Shown here: positions 1 through 9,213 of the stretch, piece after piece | How the letters are laid out: each line of letters starts with the position of its first letter | Numbering within the stretch: position 1 is the first letter of the stretch | Assembly (NCBI RefSeq): GCF_000982955.1 | Contig: NZ_KQ058881.1 | Coordinates: 1-64,000, forward strand | Direction: 5' to 3' | Source of the DNA: Micromonospora sp. HK10 | Lineage (GTDB): Bacteria > Actinomycetota > Actinomycetes > Mycobacteriales > Micromonosporaceae | DNA length: 64,000 nucleotides | Position numbers and translations under genes: made by a program | The notes under the pieces: model-generated | The model's input: only the letters and a program-made list of their open reading frames with translations | Databases searched by the model: none | Told to the model about the DNA's origin: nothing

Positions 1-47
1 CCGCAGCCAGCACGAAGCCGCAACCAGCACGAAGCCGCAACCAGACC
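1..47. repeat. 17-bp tandem repeat, about 2.8 copies
   Basis: Copies lie at 1-17, 18-34 and 35-47 (partial). The first two differ at one base. It sits just beyond the stop codon of the efflux gene and may continue outside the window. No function is visible. Confidence 0.7.
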
Positions 48-50
48 CGC

Positions 51-1559
51 TCAGGACCCCGCCGCCGACGGCCCCGCAGCAGCCCGTCCCGCCCGCCGCC
101 CCCCGGCGATGTCGAGGATCGCGGCCACCAGCGCCAGCGCGATGATCCCGGCGGCCAGCAGCAATGCGTGCCGGAACGCGGTCGCCCAGTCGCCCCGGGT
201 GTCGGCGAGGGTGGAGAAGAAGAGCGCCCCCACCCCCGCGATCCCGGCGGCGGAGCCGATCCGCTGTCCGGTCTGGAGCATGCCGGCGCCGCTGCCTGCC
301 TGCGGGACCGGCACCTCGGACAGGGCGAGGGTCTGGTTCGGCGCGATGACCAGGCCGCTGCCGAGGCCGGCCAGCAGCAGCGGCAGGGCGGTACGCAGGC
401 CGACCGACTGGTGCGGTTCGCCGCGCAGCACCCAGAACGTGGCGAGCAGGCCGGCCACGACGACGAGCAGGCCGGTGGCGACCAGCGGCCGGCCCAGCCG
501 GGTGACCACCCGGCCGCCGACGGCGGAGGCGGCCGCCGAGCCGAGCGCGAACGGGGTGATGGCCAGGCCGGCGGCGAGCGCGCTGTAGCCGAGGCCGACC
601 TGCAGGTAGAGGGTGTAGATGAAGAAGATCGCGGTGAAGCCGGCGAAGTAGACCAGGCCGATCAGCGATCCGAGGGTGTACGACTGCAGCGCGAACAGCC
701 GCAGGTCGAACAGGGGTGGGCGGTGCCGGGCGTACCAGCGCTCCCAGGCGGCGAAGGCAGCCAGGAAGGCCAGCCCGATCGGGATGAGGATCCACTTCCA
801 CGGGGTCTGCCACTGTTCCCGCTGCACCAGCGGCAGCAGCACCAGGGTCACGCCGATGCCGAGCAGCAGCACGCCGACGGGGTCGAGGCGGTGCCGGTCG
901 GGTTGCCCGGTGGGCCGGCCGGGCAGCAGCCGCCAGCCGAGCAGGACGGCGACGATGCCGACCGGGATGTTGACGAAGAAGACCCAGCGCCAGCCGTGCT
1001 CCTCGCCGCCGAGCTGGATGAGCAGCCCGCCGAGCAGCGGGCCGACGGCGGTGGAGATGCCGATGGTGGCGCCGAGCAGGCCGAACGCGCGCCCCCGTTC
1101 GGCGCCCCGGAACAGCTGCTGGATGACGCCGCTGACCTGGGGGTTGACGATGCCGGCGGCGGCGCCCTGGACGAGCCGGGCGATCACCAGCCATTCCGGG
1201 GAGCGGGCCAGGCCGGCCAGCGCGCTGGTCACCGTGAACAGCGTCACCCCCACCACGAAGCCGATCCGTCGGCCCCGGGCGTCGCCGAAGCGGCCGGCGG
1301 GCACCAGCACCAGGCCGAAGGTGAGGGCGTACCCGGACAGCACCCATTGCAGGTCGCTGGGGGTGGCGTGGAGCGCCCGGTCGATCGAGGGCACGGCGAC
1401 GTTGACGATGCTGACGTCAAGCAGCGTCATGAACGCGGCGACGAGGCCGACGCCGAGTGCCTGCCAGCGCCGCCGGCCGTCGTACCCGGCGGGTAGGTCC
1501 GCCGGCGTCGACGACCGGTCCGCGCTCACCGTGCTCTCCGGGGACCGTCGATCACGCAT
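51..1559 (-). CDS. DHA2-type (EmrB/QacA) MFS drug efflux transporter
   Basis: This 502-residue membrane protein belongs to the 14-helix DHA2 branch of the major facilitator superfamily, which exports drugs by proton antiport. After a hydrophilic N-terminus of about 30 residues it has the TM1 motif LDVSIVNVAVPSI and the motif A loop GRFGDARGRR, followed by a regular series of hydrophobic helices to the end. Length is normal for the family. Substrate cannot be told from sequence. The ATG start has no clear Shine-Dalgarno; a start a few codons further in is possible. The next gene upstream on the same strand is a small winged-helix-like protein about 40 bp away, which could be a regulator. Confidence 0.9.
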   Translation of the reverse strand: MRDRRSPESTVSADRSSTPADLPAGYDGRRRWQALGVGLVAAFMTLLDVSIVNVAVPSIDRALHATPSDLQWVLSGYALTFGLVLVPAGRFGDARGRRIGFVVGVTLFTVTSALAGLARSPEWLVIARLVQGAAAGIVNPQVSGVIQQLFRGAERGRAFGLLGATIGISTAVGPLLGGLLIQLGGEEHGWRWVFFVNIPVGIVAVLLGWRLLPGRPTGQPDRHRLDPVGVLLLGIGVTLVLLPLVQREQWQTPWKWILIPIGLAFLAAFAAWERWYARHRPPLFDLRLFALQSYTLGSLIGLVYFAGFTAIFFIYTLYLQVGLGYSALAAGLAITPFALGSAAASAVGGRVVTRLGRPLVATGLLVVVAGLLATFWVLRGEPHQSVGLRTALPLLLAGLGSGLVIAPNQTLALSEVPVPQAGSGAGMLQTGQRIGSAAGIAGVGALFFSTLADTRGDWATAFRHALLLAAGIIALALVAAILDIAGGRRAGRAAAGPSAAGS

Positions 1560-1601
1560 CCCCGATCGCTACCCGGCGGCCCGTGGGGCAAACCGGGCGG
1601 A

Positions 1602-1838
1602 TCACGCCGGCTGGCGGGCGCACCAGCGGGGACCGAAGTCCAGGCCGGCCATCGGGGAGTCCTCCCGGTGCAGCAGGCCCCGCTCGGTGAGCTGGTGCAG
1701 CGGTTCGCGCAGCTCCTCCTCGGACATTCCGGTCTCTTCGGCGATCGTGTCGGGGTAGGGGACGTGGCCCCGCACCTCCAGGGCGGCCACCGCCTGGTAG
1801 ACCCGTTCCTCGACCGCGGACAGCCGTACCTGTGGCAT
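1602..1838 (-). CDS. small winged-helix-like DNA-binding protein
   Basis: This 78-residue protein has the helix pattern of a minimal winged helix: a first helix around VEERVYQAVAALE, a second around DTIAEETGMSEEELREPLHQL and a beta wing at GLLHRED. The ATG is preceded by a strong site, GAGGAGGG, 4 nt upstream. It lies immediately upstream of the DHA2 efflux gene on the same strand, so control of that pump is plausible but inferred. No effector domain is present. Confidence 0.6.
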   Translation of the reverse strand: MPQVRLSAVEERVYQAVAALEVRGHVPYPDTIAEETGMSEEELREPLHQLTERGLLHREDSPMAGLDFGPRWCARQPA

Positions 1839-1976
1839 CTTTCCCTCCTCGGGGTGATCCGCCCGACCGGCGGGCGGTCTGCGCCCGGCGGTTACCCCTC
1901 CGGCGTCCGATGATGCCCACCCGTTCGCGGGATCCGCCCGGCGCGGCGCGCCGGGCGTTCCGGCCGGCCGTTGCCC

Positions 1977-1982
1977 TAGGCT
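1977..1982 (+). promoter_or_regulatory. -10 hexamer for a leaderless transcript
   Basis: TAGGCT ends 6 nt before the GTG at 1989, which has no Shine-Dalgarno. Transcription would start at or next to the start codon. Confidence 0.55.
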
Positions 1983-1988
1983 GCATCA

Positions 1989-3143
1989 GTGATCATCTGG
2001 GATCTCGTCGTCGTCGGCGGTGGGCCCGCCGGCCTCTCCGCCGCCCATGCCGCGGCCCGCGCCGGTGTCCGCACCCTGGTGGTCGAGCGGGCCACCCATC
2101 CGCGCTACAAGACCTGCGGCGGTGGCCTGATCGGGACGTCGCTGGCCGAGGTGGCCGGTCGGATGGAGGTGCCCGCCGACGACCACGTCGACCGGGTCAC
2201 GGTCACCCGGGACGGGGGACGCGCCTTCACCCGCCGGCACTCCGGTCCGTTGCTGGCCATGGTGCGCCGGGAGGAGTTCGACGACCGGTTGCGGGTGGCC
2301 GCGATCGCCGCCGGGGCCGAGGTCCGCGAGGGCGTGGCGGTCCGCGCGGTCGAGCAGGACCCCGACGGGGTACGCGTGCGACTGGCCGACGGGAACGTGC
2401 TGCGGGCCCGGGCGGTGATCGGCGCGGACGGCTCCTCCGGGGTGACCGCCCGGCACGTCGGGGTCACCTTCCGCCAGGTCGACCTGGGGCTGGAGCTGGA
2501 GTTGCCGGTGCCCCGCGCCGAGCAGGACCGCTGGCGTGGCCGGGTGCTGCTGGACTGGGGGCCGGTCCCCGGGTCGTACGCGTGGGTCTTCCCCAAGAAC
2601 GACCGGCTCACCGTCGGCGTCATCGCGGCCCGGGGCGAGGGCGAGCGGACCCGGGCCTACCTGCGGGACTTCGTCGCCCGGCTGGGCCTGTCCGGGGTCA
2701 CCCCGGAGCACGACTCGGGCCACCTGACCCGGTGCCGCGCCGACGACGCGCCGCTGCGCCGGGACCGGGTGCTGGTGGCCGGTGACGCGGCGGGTCTGCT
2801 GGAGCCGTGGAGCCGGGAGGGGATCAGCTACGCGTTGCGTTCCGGGCGGCTGGCCGGCGAGGCGGTCGCGGGCGGCGACCTGGCGGCCTACGAGCGGGAG
2901 GTGCACCGCCAGTTGGTGCCGGCGATGCGGGCGGGACACCGGCTGCTGGCGGTCTTCGAGCGGCGGCCCGACGTGTTCCATGCCCTGCTGGCCAGCCCGC
3001 CGGGCTGGCGGATGTTCGTCCGGTTCTGCCACGGCCGGACCAGCTTCGAGCGGACCCTCGCCCGCTGGCCGGTCCGGGCCGGCCTGGCCCTGGTGGACCG
3101 GCTTCCGCCGTGGCGGCCCGGCCCCGGTCTCAGGGCACGATGA
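1989..3143 (+). CDS. geranylgeranyl-reductase-family FAD-dependent oxidoreductase
   Basis: This 384-residue flavoprotein opens with the Rossmann dinucleotide motif VVGGGPAGLSAA at about residues 9-20. It has the GGR-family signature PRYKTCGGGL soon after, and the second FAD motif VLVAGDAAGLLEPWSREGI in the C-terminal half. This family reduces isoprenoid double bonds of lipids or quinone side chains, or carries out related hydroxylations; the substrate is not determinable here. The GTG start is supported by a -10 hexamer 6 nt upstream (leaderless). Its 3' end overlaps the convergent alcohol dehydrogenase gene by 14 bp. Confidence 0.85.
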   Translation: MIIWDLVVVGGGPAGLSAAHAAARAGVRTLVVERATHPRYKTCGGGLIGTSLAEVAGRMEVPADDHVDRVTVTRDGGRAFTRRHSGPLLAMVRREEFDDRLRVAAIAAGAEVREGVAVRAVEQDPDGVRVRLADGNVLRARAVIGADGSSGVTARHVGVTFRQVDLGLELELPVPRAEQDRWRGRVLLDWGPVPGSYAWVFPKNDRLTVGVIAARGEGERTRAYLRDFVARLGLSGVTPEHDSGHLTRCRADDAPLRRDRVLVAGDAAGLLEPWSREGISYALRSGRLAGEAVAGGDLAAYEREVHRQLVPAMRAGHRLLAVFERRPDVFHALLASPPGWRMFVRFCHGRTSFERTLARWPVRAGLALVDRLPPWRPGPGLRAR

Positions 3144-4164
3144 CCGCCCGGCCGTGGATCTCGCCGCGGCGCAGCAGGTCGTACGCCTCCGGCGCCTCGG
3201 CCAGCGGGAAGGTCTGCACGTCGGCGCGGAGCACGCCGTCGCGGGCCAGTGCGATCACCTCGCGCAGTTCGGCGCGGGTGCCCCAGAACGGCACCTCGAC
3301 GCTGGTCTCCAGCGGCAGGGTGGGTGGCTCGTCGGCGACCGGGCGGACCGGCAGCGTGCCGCCCGCGAGACCGACCAGCAGCACCTGGCCGCCGGTGGCG
3401 ACGACCTGCCGGGCGGTGGTCAGGGTGGGGTCGGCCCCCACGAAGTCGAGCACCACGTCCGCCCCGTCGGGCGGCGAGCCGACCAGCGCCCGGATCCGGT
3501 CGACGCTGTCCGGCCCGGCCTGCACCACGTCGTGCGCGCCGAGCCGGGCGGCCAGGTCCAGCGCGGCGACGCTGGTGTCGACCGCGACGATCCGCACCGC
3601 GGTGGTCGCCACGAGCAGCTGCACCGCCATGTGCCCCAGCCCGCCGATCCCGATCACCACACAGGTCGTTCCCGGTCGCAGGTTCTCCCGGGCCAGCTCG
3701 ATCGCGTGGTACGGGGTGAGCCCCGCGTCGGTCAGCGGGGCCGCCTGGGTGAGGTCCAGGTCGCCCACGCGCAGCAGCCGGGAGGCGGGCACCGCCACGT
3801 ACTCGGCGAGCCCGCCGTCACGGCTGAGCCCGATACCGCCGACCGGGACCACGCGGCACTGGTTCTCGTTGCCGCGCAGGCAGGCCCGGCAGTGGCCGCA
3901 ACCGATGATCCCGTACACCGCGGCCCGGTCGCCGGGGGACCAGCCGGACACGCCGTCGCCGAGCGTGTCCACGGTGCCGGCGATCTCGTGGCCGAGCGTC
4001 ATCGGGGTGGGGAAGAGCCCGGCCGGCGCGTCGAGGATGTGCAGGTCGGAGTGGCAGGCGCCGACCGCGCCGACGCGTACCAGCACCTCGCCGGGGCCGG
4101 GGGTCGGGGTGGGCACCTCCACCTGTTCCAGCACCCCGGGAGCGGTCAACCGTACCGCGCGCAT
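3130..4164 (-). CDS. zinc-dependent alcohol dehydrogenase (MDR superfamily)
   Basis: This 344-residue medium-chain dehydrogenase carries the catalytic zinc ligands in the CHSDLH and GHEIAG motifs. The structural-zinc loop GCGHCRACLRGNENQC comes next, and the NAD(P) motif IGIGGLGHMA starts the cofactor domain. It would oxidise or reduce alcohols and aldehydes in the cytosol; substrate unknown. The ATG at 4164 is chosen over an upstream in-frame start because GGTGGAGG lies 5 nt before it and homologues begin at MRAVRLTAPG. Convergent with, and overlapping, the preceding oxidoreductase. Confidence 0.88.
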   Translation of the reverse strand: MRAVRLTAPGVLEQVEVPTPTPGPGEVLVRVGAVGACHSDLHILDAPAGLFPTPMTLGHEIAGTVDTLGDGVSGWSPGDRAAVYGIIGCGHCRACLRGNENQCRVVPVGGIGLSRDGGLAEYVAVPASRLLRVGDLDLTQAAPLTDAGLTPYHAIELARENLRPGTTCVVIGIGGLGHMAVQLLVATTAVRIVAVDTSVAALDLAARLGAHDVVQAGPDSVDRIRALVGSPPDGADVVLDFVGADPTLTTARQVVATGGQVLLVGLAGGTLPVRPVADEPPTLPLETSVEVPFWGTRAELREVIALARDGVLRADVQTFPLAEAPEAYDLLRRGEIHGRAVIVP

Positions 4165-4241
4165 CGTTCGCCTCCACCTCGTCGACGGTCCGGCGCGCTT
4201 ACCCCTCCCGCCGGCGTTGATGCGGGCGCACAATGTCGGTC

Positions 4242-4430
4242 ATGAGCGAGCCGACGGAATCGTTCACGGACGAGGAGTACGCGTTCCTGCGGCATGTGCG
4301 TTTCGGTGAGCTGCCGCCCGCGGTCCGTCCCGAGGAGCGGGTGGCGTTGACCGAGACGGATCCGCGCCGGGACCGCCCGGAACCGGCCGGCGACCCCGAG
4401 GAGTGGACGCTGCGGCACGGGGCCGGCTGA
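4242..4430 (+). CDS. small acidic hypothetical protein
   Basis: A 62-residue hydrophilic protein (MSEPTESFTDEEYAFLRHV) with no recognised domain. Codon usage is typical of real genes here. The ATG at 4242 is preferred over one 9 nt upstream because CACAAT lies 7 nt before it, in the spacing seen at other leaderless genes of this window. It is divergent from the alcohol dehydrogenase. Function unknown. Confidence 0.5.
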   Translation: MSEPTESFTDEEYAFLRHVRFGELPPAVRPEERVALTETDPRRDRPEPAGDPEEWTLRHGAG

Positions 4431-4450
4431 AGCCCGTGCCGGAGACGGCC

Positions 4451-4483
4451 GACGGGCCCCGGGTGCGGCACCCGGAGCCCGTC
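4451..4483. terminator. bidirectional hairpin terminator
   Basis: A 15-bp GC stem with one mismatch and a 3-nt loop lies between two convergent genes (ends 4430 and 4498). There is no U-tract, as is usual for actinomycete convergent terminators. Confidence 0.65.
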
Positions 4484-4497
4484 GACGGTGGTGGGGA

Positions 4498-6297
<1,800 letters not shown>

Positions 6298-6448
6298 GAC
6301 GTGCCTTTCCATGGGGGTGGATGCGCCTCGTGGGCGCCGTTGCGCACCATAACGACCGCGGGGTCACCGGCGCCACCTCGCCCCGAGGTGTTTCACTGCA
6401 CCAGCGCCGGCGGGCCACCGGGCGTAACACGTCGGTCGCAGGCCGGTC

Positions 6449-6473
6449 GTTTCCCGGCCCGGCCCGGGGGTAG
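6449..6473 (+). promoter_or_regulatory. candidate SigB/SigH-type stress promoter
   Basis: GTTT at 6449-6452 and GGGTAG at 6468-6473 are separated by 15 nt, fitting the actinobacterial general-stress sigma pattern (GNNT, 14-16 nt, GGGTAY). The downstream start codon is at 6515 with an AAGGAG site, leaving a leader of about 35 nt. Confidence 0.4.
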
Positions 6474-6514
6474 GGCCAGTCCCGACGCACCGCAGCGAGG
6501 CGAAGGAGACCCCG

Positions 6515-7417
6515 GTGAGCGAGGACCAGTACACCCGGCAGGACCCCACCGAGCAGTACGGCCAGCAGCAGGGCCAGCCGCCGCAGCAGCAGTCCGCGCC
6601 CGGCTCCGAGCAGGAGATGGGCCCGAAACCGGACCACGGCGAGGAGTCGTACCGGGGCAGCGACCGGCTCTCCGGCAAGCGCGCGGTCATCACCGGCGGT
6701 GACTCGGGGATCGGCCGGGCGGTCGCCATCGCCTACGCTCGGGAGGGCGCCGACGTGCTCATCTCCTACCTGGGCGACGAGGAGGAGGCCGACGCGCGGG
6801 AGACGGTGAGCATCGTCGAGCAGGCCGGCCGCAAGGGCGTCGCGGTCCGCTGCGACGTGCGGGAGGAGGCGAACTGCCGGAACCTGATCGACCGGGCCCT
6901 GGCCGACCTGGGCGGCATTGACATCCTGGTCAACAACGCCGCGTTCCAGATGTCGCAGGACGAGGGCCTCGCGGGGATCAGCACCGAGCAGTTCGACCGG
7001 GTCTTCAAGACCAACGTGTACGCCATGTTCTGGCTCTGCAGGCTGGCGCTGCCGCACCTCAAGGACGGGTCGACCATCATCAACACCACCTCGGTCCAGG
7101 CGTTCAACCCGTCGCCGCAGCTGCTGGACTACGCCACCACCAAGGCGGCCATCGCCAACTTCACCAAGGCCCTCGCGCTGGATCTGGCCGACCGGGGCAT
7201 CCGGGTCAACGCGGTGGCGCCTGGCCCGATCTGGACCCCGCTGATCCCCGCCACCATGCCGACGGAGAAGGTGAAGCAGTTCGGCACCGACACCCCGCTA
7301 GGCCGCCCCGGCCAGCCCGCCGAGCTGGCCCCCGCGTACGTCTTCTTCGCCTCCCAGGAGTCCAGCTACGTCACCGGGGAGATCCTCGGCGTCACCGGCG
7401 GCAAGCTCACCCGGTGA
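6515..7417 (+). CDS. SDR-family oxidoreductase, general-stress type
   Basis: This 300-residue short-chain dehydrogenase has a glutamine-rich hydrophilic N-terminal extension of about 50 residues (QQQGQPPQQQ). The NAD(P) motif GGDSGIGRA, the NNAA motif and the catalytic YATTK follow. This layout is that of the YghA/YhdF and general-stress-protein-39 group, soluble enzymes of unclear substrate often induced by general stress. GTG start with AAGGAG 7 nt upstream. A stress-sigma-like promoter lies in front of it, consistent with that role. Confidence 0.87.
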   Translation: MSEDQYTRQDPTEQYGQQQGQPPQQQSAPGSEQEMGPKPDHGEESYRGSDRLSGKRAVITGGDSGIGRAVAIAYAREGADVLISYLGDEEEADARETVSIVEQAGRKGVAVRCDVREEANCRNLIDRALADLGGIDILVNNAAFQMSQDEGLAGISTEQFDRVFKTNVYAMFWLCRLALPHLKDGSTIINTTSVQAFNPSPQLLDYATTKAAIANFTKALALDLADRGIRVNAVAPGPIWTPLIPATMPTEKVKQFGTDTPLGRPGQPAELAPAYVFFASQESSYVTGEILGVTGGKLTR

Positions 7418-7835
7418 GCCCGCCGGGCCGGCGGGCGCGGGGAGACGGGCGGGAGGGGTCGCACCGGGTTTTCGCTCGGCCCGCCCGTCAGGGGCGACAC
7501 GGAGCATCGCGAGATCGCACCACTTTTCGGCGATATGCCTCTGCGGCATGAATATGTCGCAGGGGCATATCGCTGTCGAGTGCACGTCCTGCCGGATCCG
7601 CCGGAGACCGGGCGGCGGAACGTCGTGGCGGCCGCTCCCAGGCCGGCGGCCGAGCTTCTCCCGGCGGGCCGCGTGGCCGCCGGATGTGGACCGGCCGCCT
7701 GGCCGCCGGTCGTGGGCCGGCCGCCCGGAGGTTGGGCGAGCGCCGGCGGCCTGGCGGCTGGTCGTGCGCCGGCCTCGGGCGGCTGGGGCGTGGGTAACGC
7801 CGCTGGACGGTAGCTCCGGCCGGCCGGGCCGCACG
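7418..7835. other. intergenic region with no gene
   Basis: No coding frame in this 418-bp stretch looks real. It contains the long inverted repeat at 7531-7572. From about 7670 to 7790 there is a degenerate GC-rich run in which GGCCGCC and GGCCGG words recur. Confidence 0.6.
7531..7572. repeat. 42-bp AT-containing inverted repeat
   Basis: Two 19-base arms, beginning CGATATGCC and ending GGCATATCG, pair except at two positions that would be G-U wobbles in RNA, around a 4-nt centre. It is strikingly richer in A and T than its surroundings. It could be an operator, a stable RNA hairpin, or a copy of a dispersed repeat. Confidence 0.75.
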
Positions 7836-8489
7836 TCAGCGGGGCCAGCTCGCCATCCGGCGGCGCACCTCGGCGATCCGGGCGGCGTCCAGGCCGTACC
7901 GGGTGAACCGGCGGTCCGGGACCGTGTCCAGGTAGCGGCCCGCCGCCCGGACGTCCTCGAGGTCCAGCGCCGGGTCCACCTGGCGGGCCAGCTCCAGCAG
8001 CTCCGCCACCGCGTACCGGTCCAGGGCCGCGGAGACGTCGATGTAGTCGCGTACCTCCCGCCGGTTGACCAGGGCGGCGGTCTTGTTGGCGATCAGGTCG
8101 CGGACGTCCATCACCGGGCCGAGGTCCATCACCACCGGGCTGCGGTACCGGTCGAGCCGGGCCAGGCTGAGCCGGATCTGCCGGCCGTCCCGGCTGACCA
8201 CGAAGTCCCGCATGTCCCGGTCGAAGCCGTCGAAGAGCTCGCCCAGTTCGCTGTCCGGGTCGGCGTCCACCACCTGGTAGCCGGCCCGCTCCAGGGCCGC
8301 CCGCACGCCGGCCGCCGCCGCGGCGGCGGCCCCCTCCACGTCGGCGAACAGGTCCACGTCCTCGGTGGGGCGGGTGACCAGGCCGTGCGCCGCCCAGGCC
8401 ACCCCGCCGCCGAGCACGAAGCGGTGCGGACCGGCGGCGGCCAGCGCCACCCGGGCCACCTCGCGGTAGAAGTCGTGCAGGTGGGTCAC
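7836..8489 (-). CDS. nucleotidyltransferase-fold protein (AbiEii-like)
   Basis: This 217-residue protein has the pol-beta-type nucleotidyltransferase core: a glycine-rich stretch VLGGGVAWAAHG followed by TEDVDLFAD, where the two aspartates would bind metal. A later region with DLIANKTAALVNR and RDYIDV resembles the AbiEii/AbiGii toxin family. The GTG start at 8489 overlaps the TGA of the upstream gene (GTGA), so translation is coupled and the two act as a unit. Toxin activity is an inference from the fold and gene pairing. Confidence 0.7.
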   Translation of the reverse strand: MTHLHDFYREVARVALAAAGPHRFVLGGGVAWAAHGLVTRPTEDVDLFADVEGAAAAAAAGVRAALERAGYQVVDADPDSELGELFDGFDRDMRDFVVSRDGRQIRLSLARLDRYRSPVVMDLGPVMDVRDLIANKTAALVNRREVRDYIDVSAALDRYAVAELLELARQVDPALDLEDVRAAGRYLDTVPDRRFTRYGLDAARIAEVRRRMASWPR

Positions 8490-8812
8490 GCGGTACGCAG
8501 ACCCCGGTGCCGGCTCTCCCAGGCCAGCCGGACGCCCCGGGGCAGGTTCAGCCGCCGCCACACCCGGCGCAGCGTCCGGGCGTTGACCAGGGTCCGCAGG
8601 TCGTCGACCCGGGTGGTCTCGCGCAGCACGTTCTCATACATCCAGAGCAGGTCGTCCGGGTCGGCCAGGTCGAAGACCCGCTCGCTGCTCCACATCAGCC
8701 GTACCGGCAGCTCCACGACGCCGCGGGTCGGGCCGGTCAGCTCGGCCAGGGTGCGGGGCACCACGGCGGGACGCCCGGGACGGGCGAGGTGCGCGCTGGT
8801 GACGGCCGGCAT
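8486..8812 (-). CDS. conserved hypothetical partner of the nucleotidyltransferase
   Basis: This 108-residue protein has a central segment rich in hydrophobics and acids (ELPVRLMWSS, FDLADPDDLLWMYENVLRE) and a basic C-terminus (RRVWRRLNLPRGVRLAWESRH). Similar proteins recur in actinomycetes beside nucleotidyltransferase genes, as I recall, without known function. It could be an antitoxin-like partner or regulator. It is translated first in the operon and appears leaderless: TACCCT lies 6 nt before the ATG. Confidence 0.65.
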   Translation of the reverse strand: MPAVTSAHLARPGRPAVVPRTLAELTGPTRGVVELPVRLMWSSERVFDLADPDDLLWMYENVLRETTRVDDLRTLVNARTLRRVWRRLNLPRGVRLAWESRHRGLRTA

Positions 8813-8818
8813 GGTGTC

Positions 8819-8824
8819 AGGGTA
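8819..8824 (-). promoter_or_regulatory. -10 hexamer for the nucleotidyltransferase module
   Basis: TACCCT on the minus strand is followed by 6 nt and then the ATG at 8812. No Shine-Dalgarno is present, so the transcript is probably leaderless. Confidence 0.55.
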
Positions 8825-8919
8825 ACCCCTGTCCGTCGTTTTCCCGCCGCACGTCGGGCGCCGTGACCGCCGTCACCGGACGCCAGCGGAAGAGGAACGG
8901 ACCCCGTACCGTTGTGCAG

Positions 8920-9070
8920 AGCGTCGGTGTGACCAGTGTCCCCGGGCCTCACCTAATTTGCCTTCGCGGAATACCGTCCGGCTGGAGCCGCGTCGCGCCA
9001 CTCGCCGAGAGGCGACCTGCACACCGACGCCCAGCGGCGCCCCGGCCATCCGGCCGGGGCGCCGCTGTTT
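8920..9070 (+). ncRNA. candidate structured RNA with its own promoter and terminator
   Basis: A -10-like TACCGT at 8907-8912 is followed 7-8 nt later by GCGTCGGTGTG (8921-8931). This pairs perfectly over 11 bp with CACACCGACGC at 9020-9030. Inside are a hairpin CGGC-TGGA-GCCG (8979-8990) and a hairpin TCGCC/GGCGA capped by a GAGA (GNRA) loop (9002-9015). One base after the closing stem begins a perfect 16-bp terminator. No reading frame here looks coding. I do not recognise the family. It could be a free small RNA or a leader that attenuates the formate dehydrogenase operon, whose start is 144 nt further on. Confidence 0.45.
9032..9070 (+). terminator. intrinsic terminator upstream of the formate dehydrogenase operon
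   Basis: A perfect 16-bp GC stem (arms 9032-9047 and 9052-9067) with loop ATCC is followed by TTT. There is no plus-strand protein gene upstream to terminate, so it belongs to the candidate RNA or to an attenuator. Confidence 0.7.
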
Positions 9071-9213
9071 CGGCAGTGGAACACCCCGGCGGGCCGCGTG
9101 CCCCGGCCGGCCGCGCTGGGTCGAGGGAGGTATCGCCGCTCGGGTCGCGGGCGGGCCGGCGCTGGCCTAGGGTGCGAATGTCAGCTTCCGCAGCCGGGAG
9201 GGGGTGTTCCGGG

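Noticed and set aside
7535-7813. Small open frame starting inside the inverted repeat
   Set aside because: Its sequence is a by-product of the palindrome followed by Ala/Gly/Pro-rich filler, with no ribosome site.
8946-8956. TTAGGTGAGGC on the minus strand, resembling half an iron box or the start of an M-box riboswitch
   Set aside because: The second half of the iron box and all other M-box motifs are missing, and no suitable gene follows on that strand.
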